A DNA stretch of 64,000 nucleotides. Origin: Xanthomonas sp. Leaf148 (GTDB lineage: Bacteria; Pseudomonadota; Gammaproteobacteria; Xanthomonadales; Xanthomonadaceae). Location of the stretch: assembly GCF_001423585.1 (NCBI RefSeq), contig NZ_LMOP01000011.1, positions 62,001 through 126,000 of the forward strand, given 5' to 3'. The notes beneath the pieces are model-generated. The model ran no database searches and was not told where the DNA came from. It was given only the letters and a program-made list of their open reading frames with translations. The translations under genes were made by a program, and so were the position numbers. Below, piece by piece: positions 1 to 9,745 of the stretch (position 1 is its first letter; the number at the start of each line of letters is the position of its first letter).

Positions 1-1
1 G

Positions 2-2365
2 GCGCCATTGCCGGCGATAACTGAAACGCCGCGGGTCCGCGCCGTCATCGCCCAGCGCACCGAATGCAGCGGCGGCAAACGGCTGCAACGGGTGATGCAC
101 CACCAGCGTGTCGATCGCCGCAGGGTCGGCGTGGTGCTGCGCCGCGCTCGCCAACAATTCGCTGACCAGCACCGACGGCTCGCGCACGCTGCCATCGCGC
201 GCATCGGCGCCGAGATAGCTCAGATAGAACACGTCCTGCGCAGAGGCGAACAACTGCAGAAACAAAAAGCGGTCGTCCTCGCGGGTGGAACGGTCGCCAT
301 GCCGGCGACGCTCGGTGCCCAATTCTGCGGTGAGCCGATTGAGCCCGGCGGCCGGGTCGCGGCGCGGGAAATCGCCATCGTTCATGCCGAGCAAACAGAT
401 CGCGCGGAACGGCAGCAAGCGCATCGGCACCATGCGGCCGAAACTGATGCCGCCGGTCAGCAGCGGCGCACGCGTGTCCGACTCGCCCAGTATCGCTTCA
501 AAATGCGCACGCACCACCTCGGCTGGCACCTTGCCGGCGTAGTGCGCGCGCTGCGCATCGCGGGCGAATTGATCGATCAAGCTGCGCAACCGATCCAACG
601 CACGCTGCGCACGCGGGGCCGATGGCGCGGTGGGAATCAACGCATCCAGCAGCTCGAGCAAACGCTCGCGCCAGTCGACAGGCGGCATCGGCTCGGCCAG
701 CACGGACTGATGGCGTTCGAGCACGCGCAGCAACCGCATCAGCGTGTCGAGTGCGGTCAGTGCGCTGCCTTCCAGCTGCGGCCACGGCGCCACGCCATCG
801 ATGTCGTCGTCGGCGCCGCTGGCATGGCCGAGCAGCAGCCGGTCCAGCGCAAAACGCCAGGTGTAAGCGTCATCGCCGGGCGCCTGATGCTGACGCCGAT
901 GCAGCGCATCCAGCCCCCAGCGCGCGCCGGCCGCGTGCAGCCAGGTGCGCAGGCGTTCCAGCCCGGCGTCATCCAGTCCGGCCGCCTCGGCGATCGGCGC
1001 GCTGGCCAGCAGGTCGAGGATTTCATGCAGCCCAAAGCGTGCGATCGGCAGTTTGAGCAAGGTCAAAAACACCTCGGCCAACGGCTCGCTCGCCAACGGG
1101 CTGGCGTCGGCCAAGGCGTACGGCAATGCATCGTCGCTGCCATGGCTGCCGAACACCGCCTCCAGATACGGCACATACGGGTCGATGTTGGGCGACAGCA
1201 CGGCAATCTCGCGCGGCTGCAAGGGCGGGTCGAAGCGCGGGTCGTCGAGTAAGGCGCGTAACTGGTCGTGCAACACCTGCAGCTCGCGCAAGCGCGTGTG
1301 GCAGGCATGCACCTGCAGGCTGGGGTCGTGCAGATTCACCGCTGGCAATGCCGCAGGCATGGCGGGTGCACGACGATGGAACAGATCGCTCTGCATCCGC
1401 CGCAGCAGGCTGTCGCCCAGGCCGCCATCGGCAAGTACGCGACGGCCGGTGTCGAGCGGGTCGGCGTAGGCGGCGATCTCGGCCAGTGGATGCACCACCT
1501 CGTAATCGCCCACCAGCGCCATGAAATCGCGCCCGGCCGCACCCCAGGCCTGCAGCAACGGGTTTTCCTGCACTTGATCGACGAATAGCTGCACTGCGCC
1601 GTCTTCGCGGCGGCGCTGCCACAGCGTCTGCAGATCGCCCCAATAGCCTTGCGTGGGCGTGGGCAGATAGAAATGCAGCGTGCCTACGCGCGCTTGCGTG
1701 GCCAGCACGCGCAGCACGTCGGGCGAGATATTGAGGATGGCGAAGGCGAACAGGCGCGTTGGCAAGCCCTGCGGCAACGGCCCATCGGCGCGCGCGTAAC
1801 GGTCCAGATACTGGCCGATGCGACGCGCGCGGTATTGCCGCCCGGTGGCGATGCTGCGCCACAGCCGTGCCTGCGGGTCGTCCGGGTCGGCGCCACCCTC
1901 CCAGCGCAGCAGCCAGTCGCGTCGCCATGCCTGGTACTTCTCGAATACGTTGCCCAACTCGCCGGCCAACGCCCATGGCTTGAGCGCATCGCCATCGGCC
2001 AGATAGCCGGCCAGCGGTGCCAGCGCGGCGTCGCTGCCCAGATCCGATTGCAACGTCGCGTACAGGCGCCACTGCGTGGTCGCCATGTCCAGGTCATCGT
2101 CGGCCGGGCCGAGATTGCGCTCAAGCGCGCGTGCCACGAATTCGCCCGGGGTGAGAAATTCCAGATTGGCCGCCACACCATGCTCGGCGGCCAGCGTGGA
2201 CTGCAGCCAGCGCCGCATCGCCACCTGCGGGATCAGCACCACCTCCGGCTGCAATACTGGCTGCCCGGGCACTGCCCGACGCAGCTCCTGCGCAAGCAAG
2301 GCAGCCAGGGTATCCAGCGCATTGGAAGGATAGAGACGAAAATCGGGCGCGGAGGTGGCGTGCAT
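2..2365 (-). CDS. recC: RecC, exodeoxyribonuclease V gamma chain (N-terminal 788 codons, runs off the left edge)
   Basis: This is the open frame from an ATG at 2365 to the left edge, without a stop. The protein begins MHATSAPDFRLYPSNALDTL, the usual RecC N-terminal strand-helix (family members start with a short 'Y.SN..e.L' segment). Further on it has RecC-typical blocks: FYLPTPTQGYWGD, the FHRRAPAMPA segment, VLSPNIDPYVPYLEAVFG (inactive helicase motif) and GDRSTREDDRFLFLQLFASA near the edge. RecC is the Chi-recognising scaffold of RecBCD, which processes double-strand ends in the cytoplasm. E. coli RecC is about 1120 residues, so roughly 30% is missing beyond the window. recB and recD are not in view. 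The long opposite-strand frames here are antisense shadows. Confidence 0.93.
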   Translation of the reverse strand, partial: MHATSAPDFRLYPSNALDTLAALLAQELRRAVPGQPVLQPEVVLIPQVAMRRWLQSTLAAEHGVAANLEFLTPGEFVARALERNLGPADDDLDMATTQWRLYATLQSDLGSDAALAPLAGYLADGDALKPWALAGELGNVFEKYQAWRRDWLLRWEGGADPDDPQARLWRSIATGRQYRARRIGQYLDRYARADGPLPQGLPTRLFAFAILNISPDVLRVLATQARVGTLHFYLPTPTQGYWGDLQTLWQRRREDGAVQLFVDQVQENPLLQAWGAAGRDFMALVGDYEVVHPLAEIAAYADPLDTGRRVLADGGLGDSLLRRMQSDLFHRRAPAMPAALPAVNLHDPSLQVHACHTRLRELQVLHDQLRALLDDPRFDPPLQPREIAVLSPNIDPYVPYLEAVFGSHGSDDALPYALADASPLASEPLAEVFLTLLKLPIARFGLHEILDLLASAPIAEAAGLDDAGLERLRTWLHAAGARWGLDALHRRQHQAPGDDAYTWRFALDRLLLGHASGADDDIDGVAPWPQLEGSALTALDTLMRLLRVLERHQSVLAEPMPPVDWRERLLELLDALIPTAPSAPRAQRALDRLRSLIDQFARDAQRAHYAGKVPAEVVRAHFEAILGESDTRAPLLTGGISFGRMVPMRLLPFRAICLLGMNDGDFPRRDPAAGLNRLTAELGTERRRHGDRSTREDDRFLFLQLFASAQDVFYLSYLGADARDGSVREPSVLVSELLASAAQHHADPAAIDTLVVHHPLQPFAAAAFGALGDDGADPRRFSYRRQWR

Positions 2366-2427
2366 GCGTGCGGCATTGTGCCGGATGGCGAGGGAATGCG
2401 CTGTCGACCTGCCCGATGCGTTCCAGT

Positions 2428-2847
2428 CGATGTGCGTGCACGTGCTGCACAGAGGCGCGACATCCACAACATGGCAACTGCGGTCAGGCGAGCGCGGCCC
2501 GTGGCAGGGATCGGTATCGCCATCGCTTGCGGCCGTGCAGCCTACGCAGCGTTATGCGAGCCATGCTGCGCACGACGTGTCGCCTGCTCTGTGCATGTGT
2601 AAGCCAACCGCAAGCGACACGCACCTCGCTCGATGCCGGCGACGGCCGATGCGCCTGCACGTGCTGCGCCGACACGCGGCATCCGCAACATATCAACTGC
2701 GCTCAGGCGAGCACGGCCAGTGGCAGCAATCGCCATCGCCATCGCTTGCTGCCGTGCAGCCTACGCAGCGTCATGCGAGCCATGCTGCGTGCGACCTGTC
2801 GCCTGCTCCGTGCATGTGTAAGCCAACCGCAACCGACACGCACCTCG
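2428..2847. repeat. Pair of ~201-bp direct repeats, period 219 bp, in the recC/autotransporter gap
   Basis: The 580-bp gap between recC and the autotransporter (2366–2945) has no convincing gene. Most of it is two direct copies, 2428–2628 and 2647–2847, aligned without indels at an offset of exactly 219 bp. They share long identical blocks such as GCCGTGCAGCCTACGCAGCG and GCATGTGTAAGCCAACCGCA. The offset is 73 codons, so both copies stay in the same phase, but the frames across them look like low-complexity Ala/His/Arg text and have no ribosome site. Function is unknown; a recent tandem duplication that has begun to diverge fits best. Confidence 0.8.
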
Positions 2848-2945
2848 GTGCGCCCTACCTACCACTCCTGCACGCGCCACAAACGCGATGGGCCGAGCAG
2901 TGCCCGGCCCATCGCATTGCCTTTACTGCGGCGCGCGTGGCGCGA

Positions 2946-5900
2946 TCAGTATTTCTTTTCCAGATTGATCATCCAGGTCTGGTCGTTGCCGCTGTCGCCA
3001 TCGGTGATGCCACGGTATTCCAGCCGCGTGGACAGGCCTTGTTCGGTCAGCAACGCCGCGCCGATGCCCACCATCAAGCGGTTGCGATCGAACGCGCTCT
3101 GGCCGGTGCGATAGAACGGCCCGCCAGACAGATCGGCATAGCTCAGGGTGGCATCGCCACGGCCCTGGAAGTCGCGCTGATATTCCACCCGCAGCTGCGG
3201 AGTCAGGCGGCCCCAGCTCACTTCGCGGCGCCATTCCAGACGCAGGCCCAGGTTACCGGTGGTGGTGGCCACATCCATGTCGGCATAGCGCAACGCGAAC
3301 GGTGCCACGCCGTCTTCGCTATAGCCGTCCAGGGTGGCGCGCGAGACATCCAGCCGCGCATACGGGGTGATCTGCAGCCTGTCGCGCTGCAGGTCCGCAC
3401 CGGTCGACAGCGACGCGATCCACTGCTTGCCGTCGCGGTTGCCTTCGGCCAGCGAGCCATCGTCGGTCACATAGCGGCGCAGGTCGTACGACAACAACTG
3501 GTACCCGACCAGAGTGTCGAAGAAGAACGCCTTGCCCGGATGGAAGCTGGCATACACGGCCATGGTGTACGCATTACCCTTGCTATGGCTGCCGTTGTTG
3601 CCCACGTCGCTGTCGTCGCGGCCCCAACCCAGGCCCGCACCGATCGCCAGCGACTGCGCCACCCGGTAATCCGCACCCACGCTCAAGCCGTCGGTCTGGA
3701 AGTCCACACCGTTGCTGCTGGCCTGCCGGTTCAAGCTGCCCGAGCGGATCGCACCGCCGATCCACAGACCCAGATCGCCCTGCCCCTGCGCCTGCGCGGT
3801 GCCGCTGGACGCCACTGCCGGCGCATCGCGGAAGTCGTTATCGGCATCTTGCGTGTCCGGGCTGCACGGCTGCGCACTGACACCGCGCTCGGCCTGGCGG
3901 CAATGCGAGGTGGGCTGGAAGCTCACCGCATTGCTGAAGCTACCGCCGCCGCGATGGGTGGCCTCCAGACGGCGCTGGAAGTTGTCGATCTGCGCGCGCG
4001 CAAACCGCCGTGTGGACTCGGACTGCGCATCGATCAACCCACGCACTTCCGCATCCTGGCTCGGGTCGCGGCGCGGTGCGATGTTGAACACCACGCTGGC
4101 CGGCGCCGAGGTGGCGAACGCGTTGGACAAGGTGAACTGCACCGTCGCCTGGCCGACAAATGCCGGGTTGGGCGTAAAGGTCAGCGTAAAGGTAGGCACT
4201 TCGGCCATCGCGGTCGCGGCCGGCGACAGGCCGGAAGCGCGTGCCGCCGATGCGGTGGCAGCACCACCGACACGGGTGATGGTGGCGGTACCGGCCGAGG
4301 CCGGCAGCACCGAAACCACCGCGGCGGCCACGAACGGCCCGCCGGTAGCGTTGCGGGTGATATCCACCTGCTGCGCCTCGCCGGGCACCGCCTCCGCGGT
4401 CACCGACACCGCAACCGGCCGCGCATTGACCGTGATGGTCAGCGTGGTTGCCGCCGAGGTGCCGCCACTGCCGGTGGCGGTGTAGCTCACCACGTCGGTG
4501 CCGATGAAGCCGGCGGTCGGGGTATAGACCAGCTGCAAGCCATCGACCACGGCAGTGCCGTTGGTGGGTGCGGTGGTGATGGCGATCGCGGTGATGGTGC
4601 CGGTGTCGTTGCCGGTCACCGCCACCGTCACTGCCGTGCCATCCATGGTCGCGGCGGTGTCTGCAACCGCCACCGGGGCGGCGCTGCCCACGCTGAAGCT
4701 ATAGGCCTGCGCAGCGCTGGCGGCACTGGTATCGGTCACGGTGATGGTGAAGTTGCTGACGCCTTCACCGCTGGGCGTGCCCGACAGCGTGCCATTGGCG
4801 GCCAGGGTCAAACCAGCCGGCAAGGTGCCGCTGGTCACCGCAAAGCTGTAAGGCGCCACGCCACCGGACACGGTCAACGTCTGGCTATACGCGGTGCCGG
4901 TAACTGCCGGTGGCAGCGTGTTCTGCCCGATCACCAGCGTGGCTGCGCCGATGGTCAACACATAACTGCGCGAGGCCTGCGCCGCAGGACTGGGCGTGCT
5001 GTCGGACGCGGTGAGCGTGAAGTTGAAGTTGCCCGACACCGTCGGCGTGCCGCTCAGCCCGCCGGTTGCGGTGTCCAGCACGATGCCCGCCGGCAACGCG
5101 CCGGCGCTCAGCGCATAGCTGTACGGCGCAGTGCCGCCGGTGGCCGGGCTGATCGCTGCCGTGTACGCCTGCCCTGCCGTGCCTGCCGGCAAGGTGGATG
5201 CGGGCAGCACCAGGGTCGGGCCGGCCACTGTCAACGCATACGCCCGCGTCCCGGTGAAGCTGTTGGCATCGCTCGCCTCAACCGTGAAGTTGAAGGTGCC
5301 TTCCACCGTCGGCGTGCCCGACAGCGTGCCGTTGCCGGCCAGGGTCAGGCCACCCGGCAACACGCCAGCGGCGATCGTGTAGCTGTAAGGCGCAGTGCCG
5401 CCGCTGGCGCTCAACGCCTGGCTGTATGCCGTACCGCGGGTTGCAGCGGGCAGCGTGGTGGGCGCCAGCACGATCGTGGGCGCGGCGATGGTCAGCGTGT
5501 AGCTCTGAGTGGCAGTGGACGGCGTACCGGTCGTGTTGTCGGTGGCGGTCAGGGAGAAGTTGTAGGTACCAGGTGCCGTGGGCGTGCCGCTGAGCGCAGC
5601 GGTCCCGCTATTGAGCGTGATACCCGCCGGTAGCGCACCGGCGCTCAGCGTGTAGGTATACGGCGCGATGCCGCCGCTCGCCGGCGTAATGGCCGCCGTG
5701 TAGGCCTGACCGGCGATGCCGGCGGCCAGCGAGGTCGCCGGAAGCGTGACGGTGGCACCGGCAACAACCAGGGTGTAGGCGCGGTTGCCGGTTGTCGGGG
5801 CGCCGCTGTCGGTCGCCCTTACCGTGAAGTTGAAGCTGCCGGAGGCGGTGGGAGTGCCGGACAGCACGCCGGCAACGCTCAGGGTCAGCCCTGGTGGCAA

Positions 5901-7754
5901 CGCACCGGCAGTGATCACGAAGGTATAAGGCGCGGTACCGCCGCTGGCCGACACCGTCTGGCTGTATGCGCTGCCTGCCGTCGCTGCCGGCAGCGACGCC
6001 GGTGCGACGGTGACCACCGCATCGTCGTTGACGATGGTGCCGGTGCCGGTGGCGCGCGCGATGGACGCGTTGCTGGCGCTGGACAGGCCCACGGTGAAGG
6101 TGTCATTGGGTTCGACAGTGTTGTCGCCGCTGACGGTGACGATCAAGCTCTGCGCAGTGACGCCCGGCGCGAAGGTCAGCGTGCCCGAGCGGGAGACATA
6201 GTCGTTGCCGGCAATGGCGGTGCCGTCGGCGGTGGAGTAGTTGACCGACACGGTCTGGCCGCTGGCCGCGCTCAGGCTCACGGTAAAGGTGAGCAGGGTG
6301 GACCCGCTATTGCCTTCGTTCACGCTGACATCGTTGATCGACAGCGCAGGCAGCGTATCGTCGTTGACGATGCTGCCCTGACCCTGCGCGTCGCTGACGG
6401 CGGCGCCAGCGACGTTGCTGACGTTGACGAAGAAGGTTTCGTTGGGCTCGCTGAGCGTGTCGCCGTTGACCAGCACGGTGAAGGTATAGCTGCTGCTGCC
6501 GGCGGGAATCGTCTGCCCGGTCAGGCTGGAAGCGGAGTAGTCCACGCCTGCGGTAGCGGTGCCGTCGGCGGTGGCGATGTCGAAGCTGACCCCGCCGGCG
6601 CCGGCCGGCTGGCTCAGCGACACGGTGAAGGTGGCATTGGTGGTGCCGGCGTTGCCCTCGTTCACGGAGACGTCGTTGATCGACAGCAACGCCTGGTCGT
6701 CATTGAGGATGGTGCCGGTGACGCTGTTGGGCGAGCCCACGCTGTAGCCGCTGCCTGCGCTCAGGCTGATGGCGACGGTCTCGTCGGGTTCGACGGTGCT
6801 GTCGGCGGTCGGGTTGATGGTGATGGTGCCCGTGGTCTGGCCGGCAGCGATCACCAGCGGCGAACTCACGGCCGCGTAGTCGGTGCCCGAGGTCGCGCTG
6901 CCGCCAACGCTGTAAGCAACTGACACTGCGCTCGCCGGCACCTGGTCGAGCGTGACGGTGTAGACCAGATTGGTGGCACCGTCCTCGGCCACACTGACCG
7001 GCGACAAGGTGATCGACGCGGTGGGCAGATCGTCGTTGAGGATGGTTGCGGTGGCGCTGGACGGACTGCCGACGCCATAGCCGGTGCCGCTGGCGACGCT
7101 GACCACGACCGTCTCGTCTGCCTCCACCGAGGTATCGGAGACCGGGGTGACGGCGAAGCTGGCCGAGGCGGTGTTGGCGGGCACCACGACGCTGCTCACC
7201 GAGCCGGTGTAATCGACGCCGTTGGTGGCGGTGCCGCTACGGTTGAGGTTTACCGTGGTGGCCGTACCGCTGGTCTGGCTCAGCGTCACCGTATAGGTGA
7301 ACGATGAACCGCTGTCTTCGTTGCGACTGGCCGGGCTCACCGCGATGCTGGCGGTAATCGCCGGGGTGATGGTGATGTTGAACGTGATGGTGTCGCCGTT
7401 CTCGTCGAAGAAATAGAAGCTATCAGACGTCGCCGAATCGCTATTATGGGTATAGGTAACGGTCTGCGCCCCAGGAACGCCGCCAACGCCCTGAACGCTA
7501 AGCACACTCGTGCCGTGCGCAGGTTGACTACTGTCCGAACCGAGCCCGAAGTCCAGCGGACCGTCGCAGTTGCTCACGTCGATGACGACGGAACCGCCCT
7601 GCGCCACGGTCCTGCTGATGGTCGGACAGACCTGCGAGGCCGCCGCAGCGGCCAGGCCGGAATACAGCATTGCGATCAACAGCAGCGCCAGGATCACCGG
7701 CCAACGCGTAAAGACACGCGCACTCGCGTACGCCGTGGTGCGATTCGTAGACAT
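2946..7754 (-). CDS. Large autotransporter adhesin with Calx-beta and putative-Ig repeats
   Basis: The ATG at 7754 is preferred over the in-frame codon 33 bp upstream because a purine-rich GGGGGAAAGGGAA precedes it; it gives 1602 residues. Order: signal/TM segment at about 15–40 ending in an Ala run; a short Cys-containing head (VCPTISRTV…NCDG); four Calx-beta-like domains with the E.(D/N)(E/D)T signature (SVEADETVVV, TVEPDETVAI, LSEPNETFFV, TVEPNDTFTV); five putative-Ig (He_PIG-like) domains, each with a SGG.APY…LSGTP core; one cadherin-like domain (APVAVADTAA…); and a C-terminal autotransporter beta-barrel of about 280 residues ending in NLEKKY. It probably exposes the repeat shaft at the cell surface for adhesion. 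It is divergent from the tail-collar genes; the shared gap contains a small ATGCCT-GAAA-AGGCAT hairpin at 7829–7844. Confidence 0.88.
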   Translation of the reverse strand: MSTNRTTAYASARVFTRWPVILALLLIAMLYSGLAAAAASQVCPTISRTVAQGGSVVIDVSNCDGPLDFGLGSDSSQPAHGTSVLSVQGVGGVPGAQTVTYTHNSDSATSDSFYFFDENGDTITFNITITPAITASIAVSPASRNEDSGSSFTYTVTLSQTSGTATTVNLNRSGTATNGVDYTGSVSSVVVPANTASASFAVTPVSDTSVEADETVVVSVASGTGYGVGSPSSATATILNDDLPTASITLSPVSVAEDGATNLVYTVTLDQVPASAVSVAYSVGGSATSGTDYAAVSSPLVIAAGQTTGTITINPTADSTVEPDETVAISLSAGSGYSVGSPNSVTGTILNDDQALLSINDVSVNEGNAGTTNATFTVSLSQPAGAGGVSFDIATADGTATAGVDYSASSLTGQTIPAGSSSYTFTVLVNGDTLSEPNETFFVNVSNVAGAAVSDAQGQGSIVNDDTLPALSINDVSVNEGNSGSTLLTFTVSLSAASGQTVSVNYSTADGTAIAGNDYVSRSGTLTFAPGVTAQSLIVTVSGDNTVEPNDTFTVGLSSASNASIARATGTGTIVNDDAVVTVAPASLPAATAGSAYSQTVSASGGTAPYTFVITAGALPPGLTLSVAGVLSGTPTASGSFNFTVRATDSGAPTTGNRAYTLVVAGATVTLPATSLAAGIAGQAYTAAITPASGGIAPYTYTLSAGALPAGITLNSGTAALSGTPTAPGTYNFSLTATDNTTGTPSTATQSYTLTIAAPTIVLAPTTLPAATRGTAYSQALSASGGTAPYSYTIAAGVLPGGLTLAGNGTLSGTPTVEGTFNFTVEASDANSFTGTRAYALTVAGPTLVLPASTLPAGTAGQAYTAAISPATGGTAPYSYALSAGALPAGIVLDTATGGLSGTPTVSGNFNFTLTASDSTPSPAAQASRSYVLTIGAATLVIGQNTLPPAVTGTAYSQTLTVSGGVAPYSFAVTSGTLPAGLTLAANGTLSGTPSGEGVSNFTITVTDTSAASAAQAYSFSVGSAAPVAVADTAATMDGTAVTVAVTGNDTGTITAIAITTAPTNGTAVVDGLQLVYTPTAGFIGTDVVSYTATGSGGTSAATTLTITVNARPVAVSVTAEAVPGEAQQVDITRNATGGPFVAAAVVSVLPASAGTATITRVGGAATASAARASGLSPAATAMAEVPTFTLTFTPNPAFVGQATVQFTLSNAFATSAPASVVFNIAPRRDPSQDAEVRGLIDAQSESTRRFARAQIDNFQRRLEATHRGGGSFSNAVSFQPTSHCRQAERGVSAQPCSPDTQDADNDFRDAPAVASSGTAQAQGQGDLGLWIGGAIRSGSLNRQASSNGVDFQTDGLSVGADYRVAQSLAIGAGLGWGRDDSDVGNNGSHSKGNAYTMAVYASFHPGKAFFFDTLVGYQLLSYDLRRYVTDDGSLAEGNRDGKQWIASLSTGADLQRDRLQITPYARLDVSRATLDGYSEDGVAPFALRYADMDVATTTGNLGLRLEWRREVSWGRLTPQLRVEYQRDFQGRGDATLSYADLSGGPFYRTGQSAFDRNRLMVGIGAALLTEQGLSTRLEYRGITDGDSGNDQTWMINLEKKY

Positions 7755-8015
7755 TTCCCTTTCCCCCGAAAGATCACGCCACCCCATGGCGTCGGCAACG
7801 GTCCTGGTGCCTCAGATCAGTCAACGTGATGCCTGAAAAGGCATATGTTTGGACTGCGGCACTATTTAAACAGGAACTGACTGCCAGTTAAAGAATGAAA
7901 AATTAATACTTCATTCCAGTTTCGAACACTGGTGCCTTGTGGTACGCAACCTCGGCAGGTATCTGTACCTCAGCCCCGACATTCGCTCGGCGGCGGACTA
8001 CGCGGGGAGATCTGC

Positions 8016-8561
8016 ATGAGCGAGTTCTTCATCGGTCAGATCATGCTGACCGGTTTCGTTTTCGCACCCAAATATTTTGCGCAATGCAACGGCCAGCTAT
8101 TACCGGTCAATCAGAACCAGGCACTGTTCAGCGTGCTCGGCACCCGTTTTGGCGGCAATGGCAGCACCACGTTCGCGTTGCCGGACATGCGCGGACGCAC
8201 GCCACTGGGCGCTGGGCCATCAGTAGATTCGAGTTGGCAACCGCCAGCGGCACCGGTGGGGCAAGTGAGCGGATCAGAGAACGTCACGCTGGTGCCCGAC
8301 AATCTGCCTGCGCACAATCATTTATTGCAGTGTTCGAGCGCGGCTGGCAACAACCGTATTCCTGCCGGGCGCTTATTCGGCAACAACGCCAGCACCACCG
8401 GACCGGCTTCGCCGCTGTATGCGGCGCCAGGAACGCTGGTGACGATGAATCCGTCGACTGTGGGAGCGGCAGGCGGCAGCCAGCCGCATCCGAACCTGCA
8501 GCCGTACACCACGCTCAATTTCTGCATCGCGCTAAACGGCATCTTCCCTTCGCGCGGCTGA
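8016..8561 (+). CDS. Tail-collar domain protein (MdpB-like), first of three
   Basis: The ATG at 8016 follows GGGGAGA; the 181-residue protein begins MSEFFIGQIMLTGFVFAPKY. It has the tail-collar/MdpB pattern: a G.I…F.F.P..(W/F)..C.G.LLP opening, LFSVLGTRFGGNGSTTFALP, then DMRGRTPLG and a C-terminal QPHPNLQPY…NFCIALNGIFP. Similar short proteins are found in phage tail fibres (collar domain) and as free-standing 'microcystin-dependent protein' homologues in many bacteria, where function is poorly known. No signal peptide is visible. Two paralogues follow directly, and no other phage structural gene is present, so this is not a prophage remnant in the ordinary sense. Confidence 0.85.
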   Translation: MSEFFIGQIMLTGFVFAPKYFAQCNGQLLPVNQNQALFSVLGTRFGGNGSTTFALPDMRGRTPLGAGPSVDSSWQPPAAPVGQVSGSENVTLVPDNLPAHNHLLQCSSAAGNNRIPAGRLFGNNASTTGPASPLYAAPGTLVTMNPSTVGAAGGSQPHPNLQPYTTLNFCIALNGIFPSRG

Positions 8562-8619
8562 TCCGCCCTTATTCCGCGCGCCGATGGCGCGCAGCGCACC
8601 ATTGACCAGGAAGGACACC

Positions 8620-9147
8620 ATGGCCACTCCATTCATCGGCGAGATCCGCATGTTCGGCTTCGGCCGTACCCCGCAGGACTGGCAGGCGTGCGACGGCAGC
8701 CTGCTCCCGATCGCCGACTACGAAACCTTGTTCATGCTGATCGGCACGACCTACGGCGGCGACGGACAGAACACGTTCGGGGTACCGGACCTGCGCGGAC
8801 GGTTGCCTCTGCACCAGGGCCAGGGGCCGGGCCTGAGCAACTATCTGCTCGGCCAGGTCTCCGGAACCGAAACCGTCACCCTCCTCGGCCCGCAGCTTCC
8901 TGCGCACACGCACACGCTGGTGGCCACGACGGCGGCCGCGACCGCCACCGCGCCGGCCGGCCTGCTGCCCGGCGCGGTCACCGGCGACGTGTTCTACGCG
9001 ACCAACATCGCCGGCGCCACGGCGGTGCCGATGGACGCACAGTCGACTACGTTCATTGGTGGTGGCATGCCGCACGACAACCTCATGCCGACACTGACGG
9101 TGCAGTACTGCATCTCCACCGCCGGCATCTTCCCGCAACAGAGCTGA
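8620..9147 (+). CDS. Tail-collar domain protein (MdpB-like), second of three
   Basis: The start at 8620 has AGGAAGGA a few bases upstream; 175 residues beginning MATPFIGEIRMFGFG. It carries the same architecture as its upstream neighbour: WQACDGSLLPI, LFMLIGTTYGGDGQNTFGVP, DLRGRLPLHQGQGPG, LPAHTHTL and a closing MPTLTVQYCISTAGIFP. The conserved His pair in LPAHTH probably sits on the collar surface loop, as in other members. It lies 58 bp after the first copy in the same orientation and is presumably cotranscribed. The middle segment is Ala/Thr-rich and diverges from the other two copies, suggesting old duplication with specialisation of the variable loop. Confidence 0.85.
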   Translation: MATPFIGEIRMFGFGRTPQDWQACDGSLLPIADYETLFMLIGTTYGGDGQNTFGVPDLRGRLPLHQGQGPGLSNYLLGQVSGTETVTLLGPQLPAHTHTLVATTAAATATAPAGLLPGAVTGDVFYATNIAGATAVPMDAQSTTFIGGGMPHDNLMPTLTVQYCISTAGIFPQQS

Positions 9148-9204
9148 CCCCCATTCCCCGCGCGCGCCTGCGTCGTCTGTCCGCTCCATCGAAGGACTTT
9201 ATCC

Positions 9205-9741
9205 ATGACCGAACCCTATCTCGGCGAAATCCAGTTGTTTGGCTTCGACTTCAACCCCGTGGGCTGGGCGCTGTGCAATGGCGCCACTTTGCCGGTGCAG
9301 CAGAACAGCGCCTTGTTCTCGTTGCTCGGCGCCGCCTACGGCGGCAATGGAAGCACGACGTTCCAGCTACCGAACTTCTGCGCGCGCGCCAGCTGCGAAC
9401 AAGGCCAAGGCCCGGGTTTGACCAACCGGCAGCGTGGCGACACGTTCGGCGAGGCAGGGGTTGCACTGCTGACCACGCAGATTCCGCCGCATCAGCACAG
9501 TGTCACTGCGTATTCGCAGTCTGATCAAGCCAAGAAGAGCGGCACGCCTGTCTCCGGCGCGGCACTGTCGTCGTTGGGCAGTAGCGCTGCCCGACCCTTC
9601 GTCCCCGCGCCACCGACGGGGCAGTTCGCACCGATGGCACTGCAGCCCACCGGCATCGGCGCGGCCCACGAGAACCGGCAGCCCTATCTGGCAGTGAACT
9701 TCTGCATCGCACTGCAGGGCGATTACCCGGTATTCGATTGA
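9205..9741 (+). CDS. Tail-collar domain protein (MdpB-like), third of three
   Basis: The start at 9205 is preceded by GAAGGACTTTATCC; 178 residues beginning MTEPYLGEIQLFGFDFNP. It shares WALCNGATLPVQQNSALFSL, AAYGGNGSTTFQLP, QIPPHQHSVTAYS and a C-terminal NRQPYLAVNFCIALQGDYP with the other two. The usual PD.RGR element is changed to PNFCARASCEQGQGPG, with two extra cysteines, so it is the most divergent of the three in the core. It ends 4 bp before the GNAT gene, which implies a shared transcript. Confidence 0.84.
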   Translation: MTEPYLGEIQLFGFDFNPVGWALCNGATLPVQQNSALFSLLGAAYGGNGSTTFQLPNFCARASCEQGQGPGLTNRQRGDTFGEAGVALLTTQIPPHQHSVTAYSQSDQAKKSGTPVSGAALSSLGSSAARPFVPAPPTGQFAPMALQPTGIGAAHENRQPYLAVNFCIALQGDYPVFD

Positions 9742-9745
9742 GGCC

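Noticed and set aside
2355-5633. Very long plus-strand open frame (over 1000 codons) opposite the autotransporter gene
   Set aside because: It runs antisense to a well-supported repeat protein, with Arg/Gly/His-rich low-complexity translation and no family motif; long antisense frames are usual in high-GC repetitive genes.
8016-9741. Prophage remnant based on tail-collar domains
   Set aside because: No capsid, portal, terminase, integrase or other tail gene is nearby, and the three proteins resemble free-standing MdpB-type homologues.
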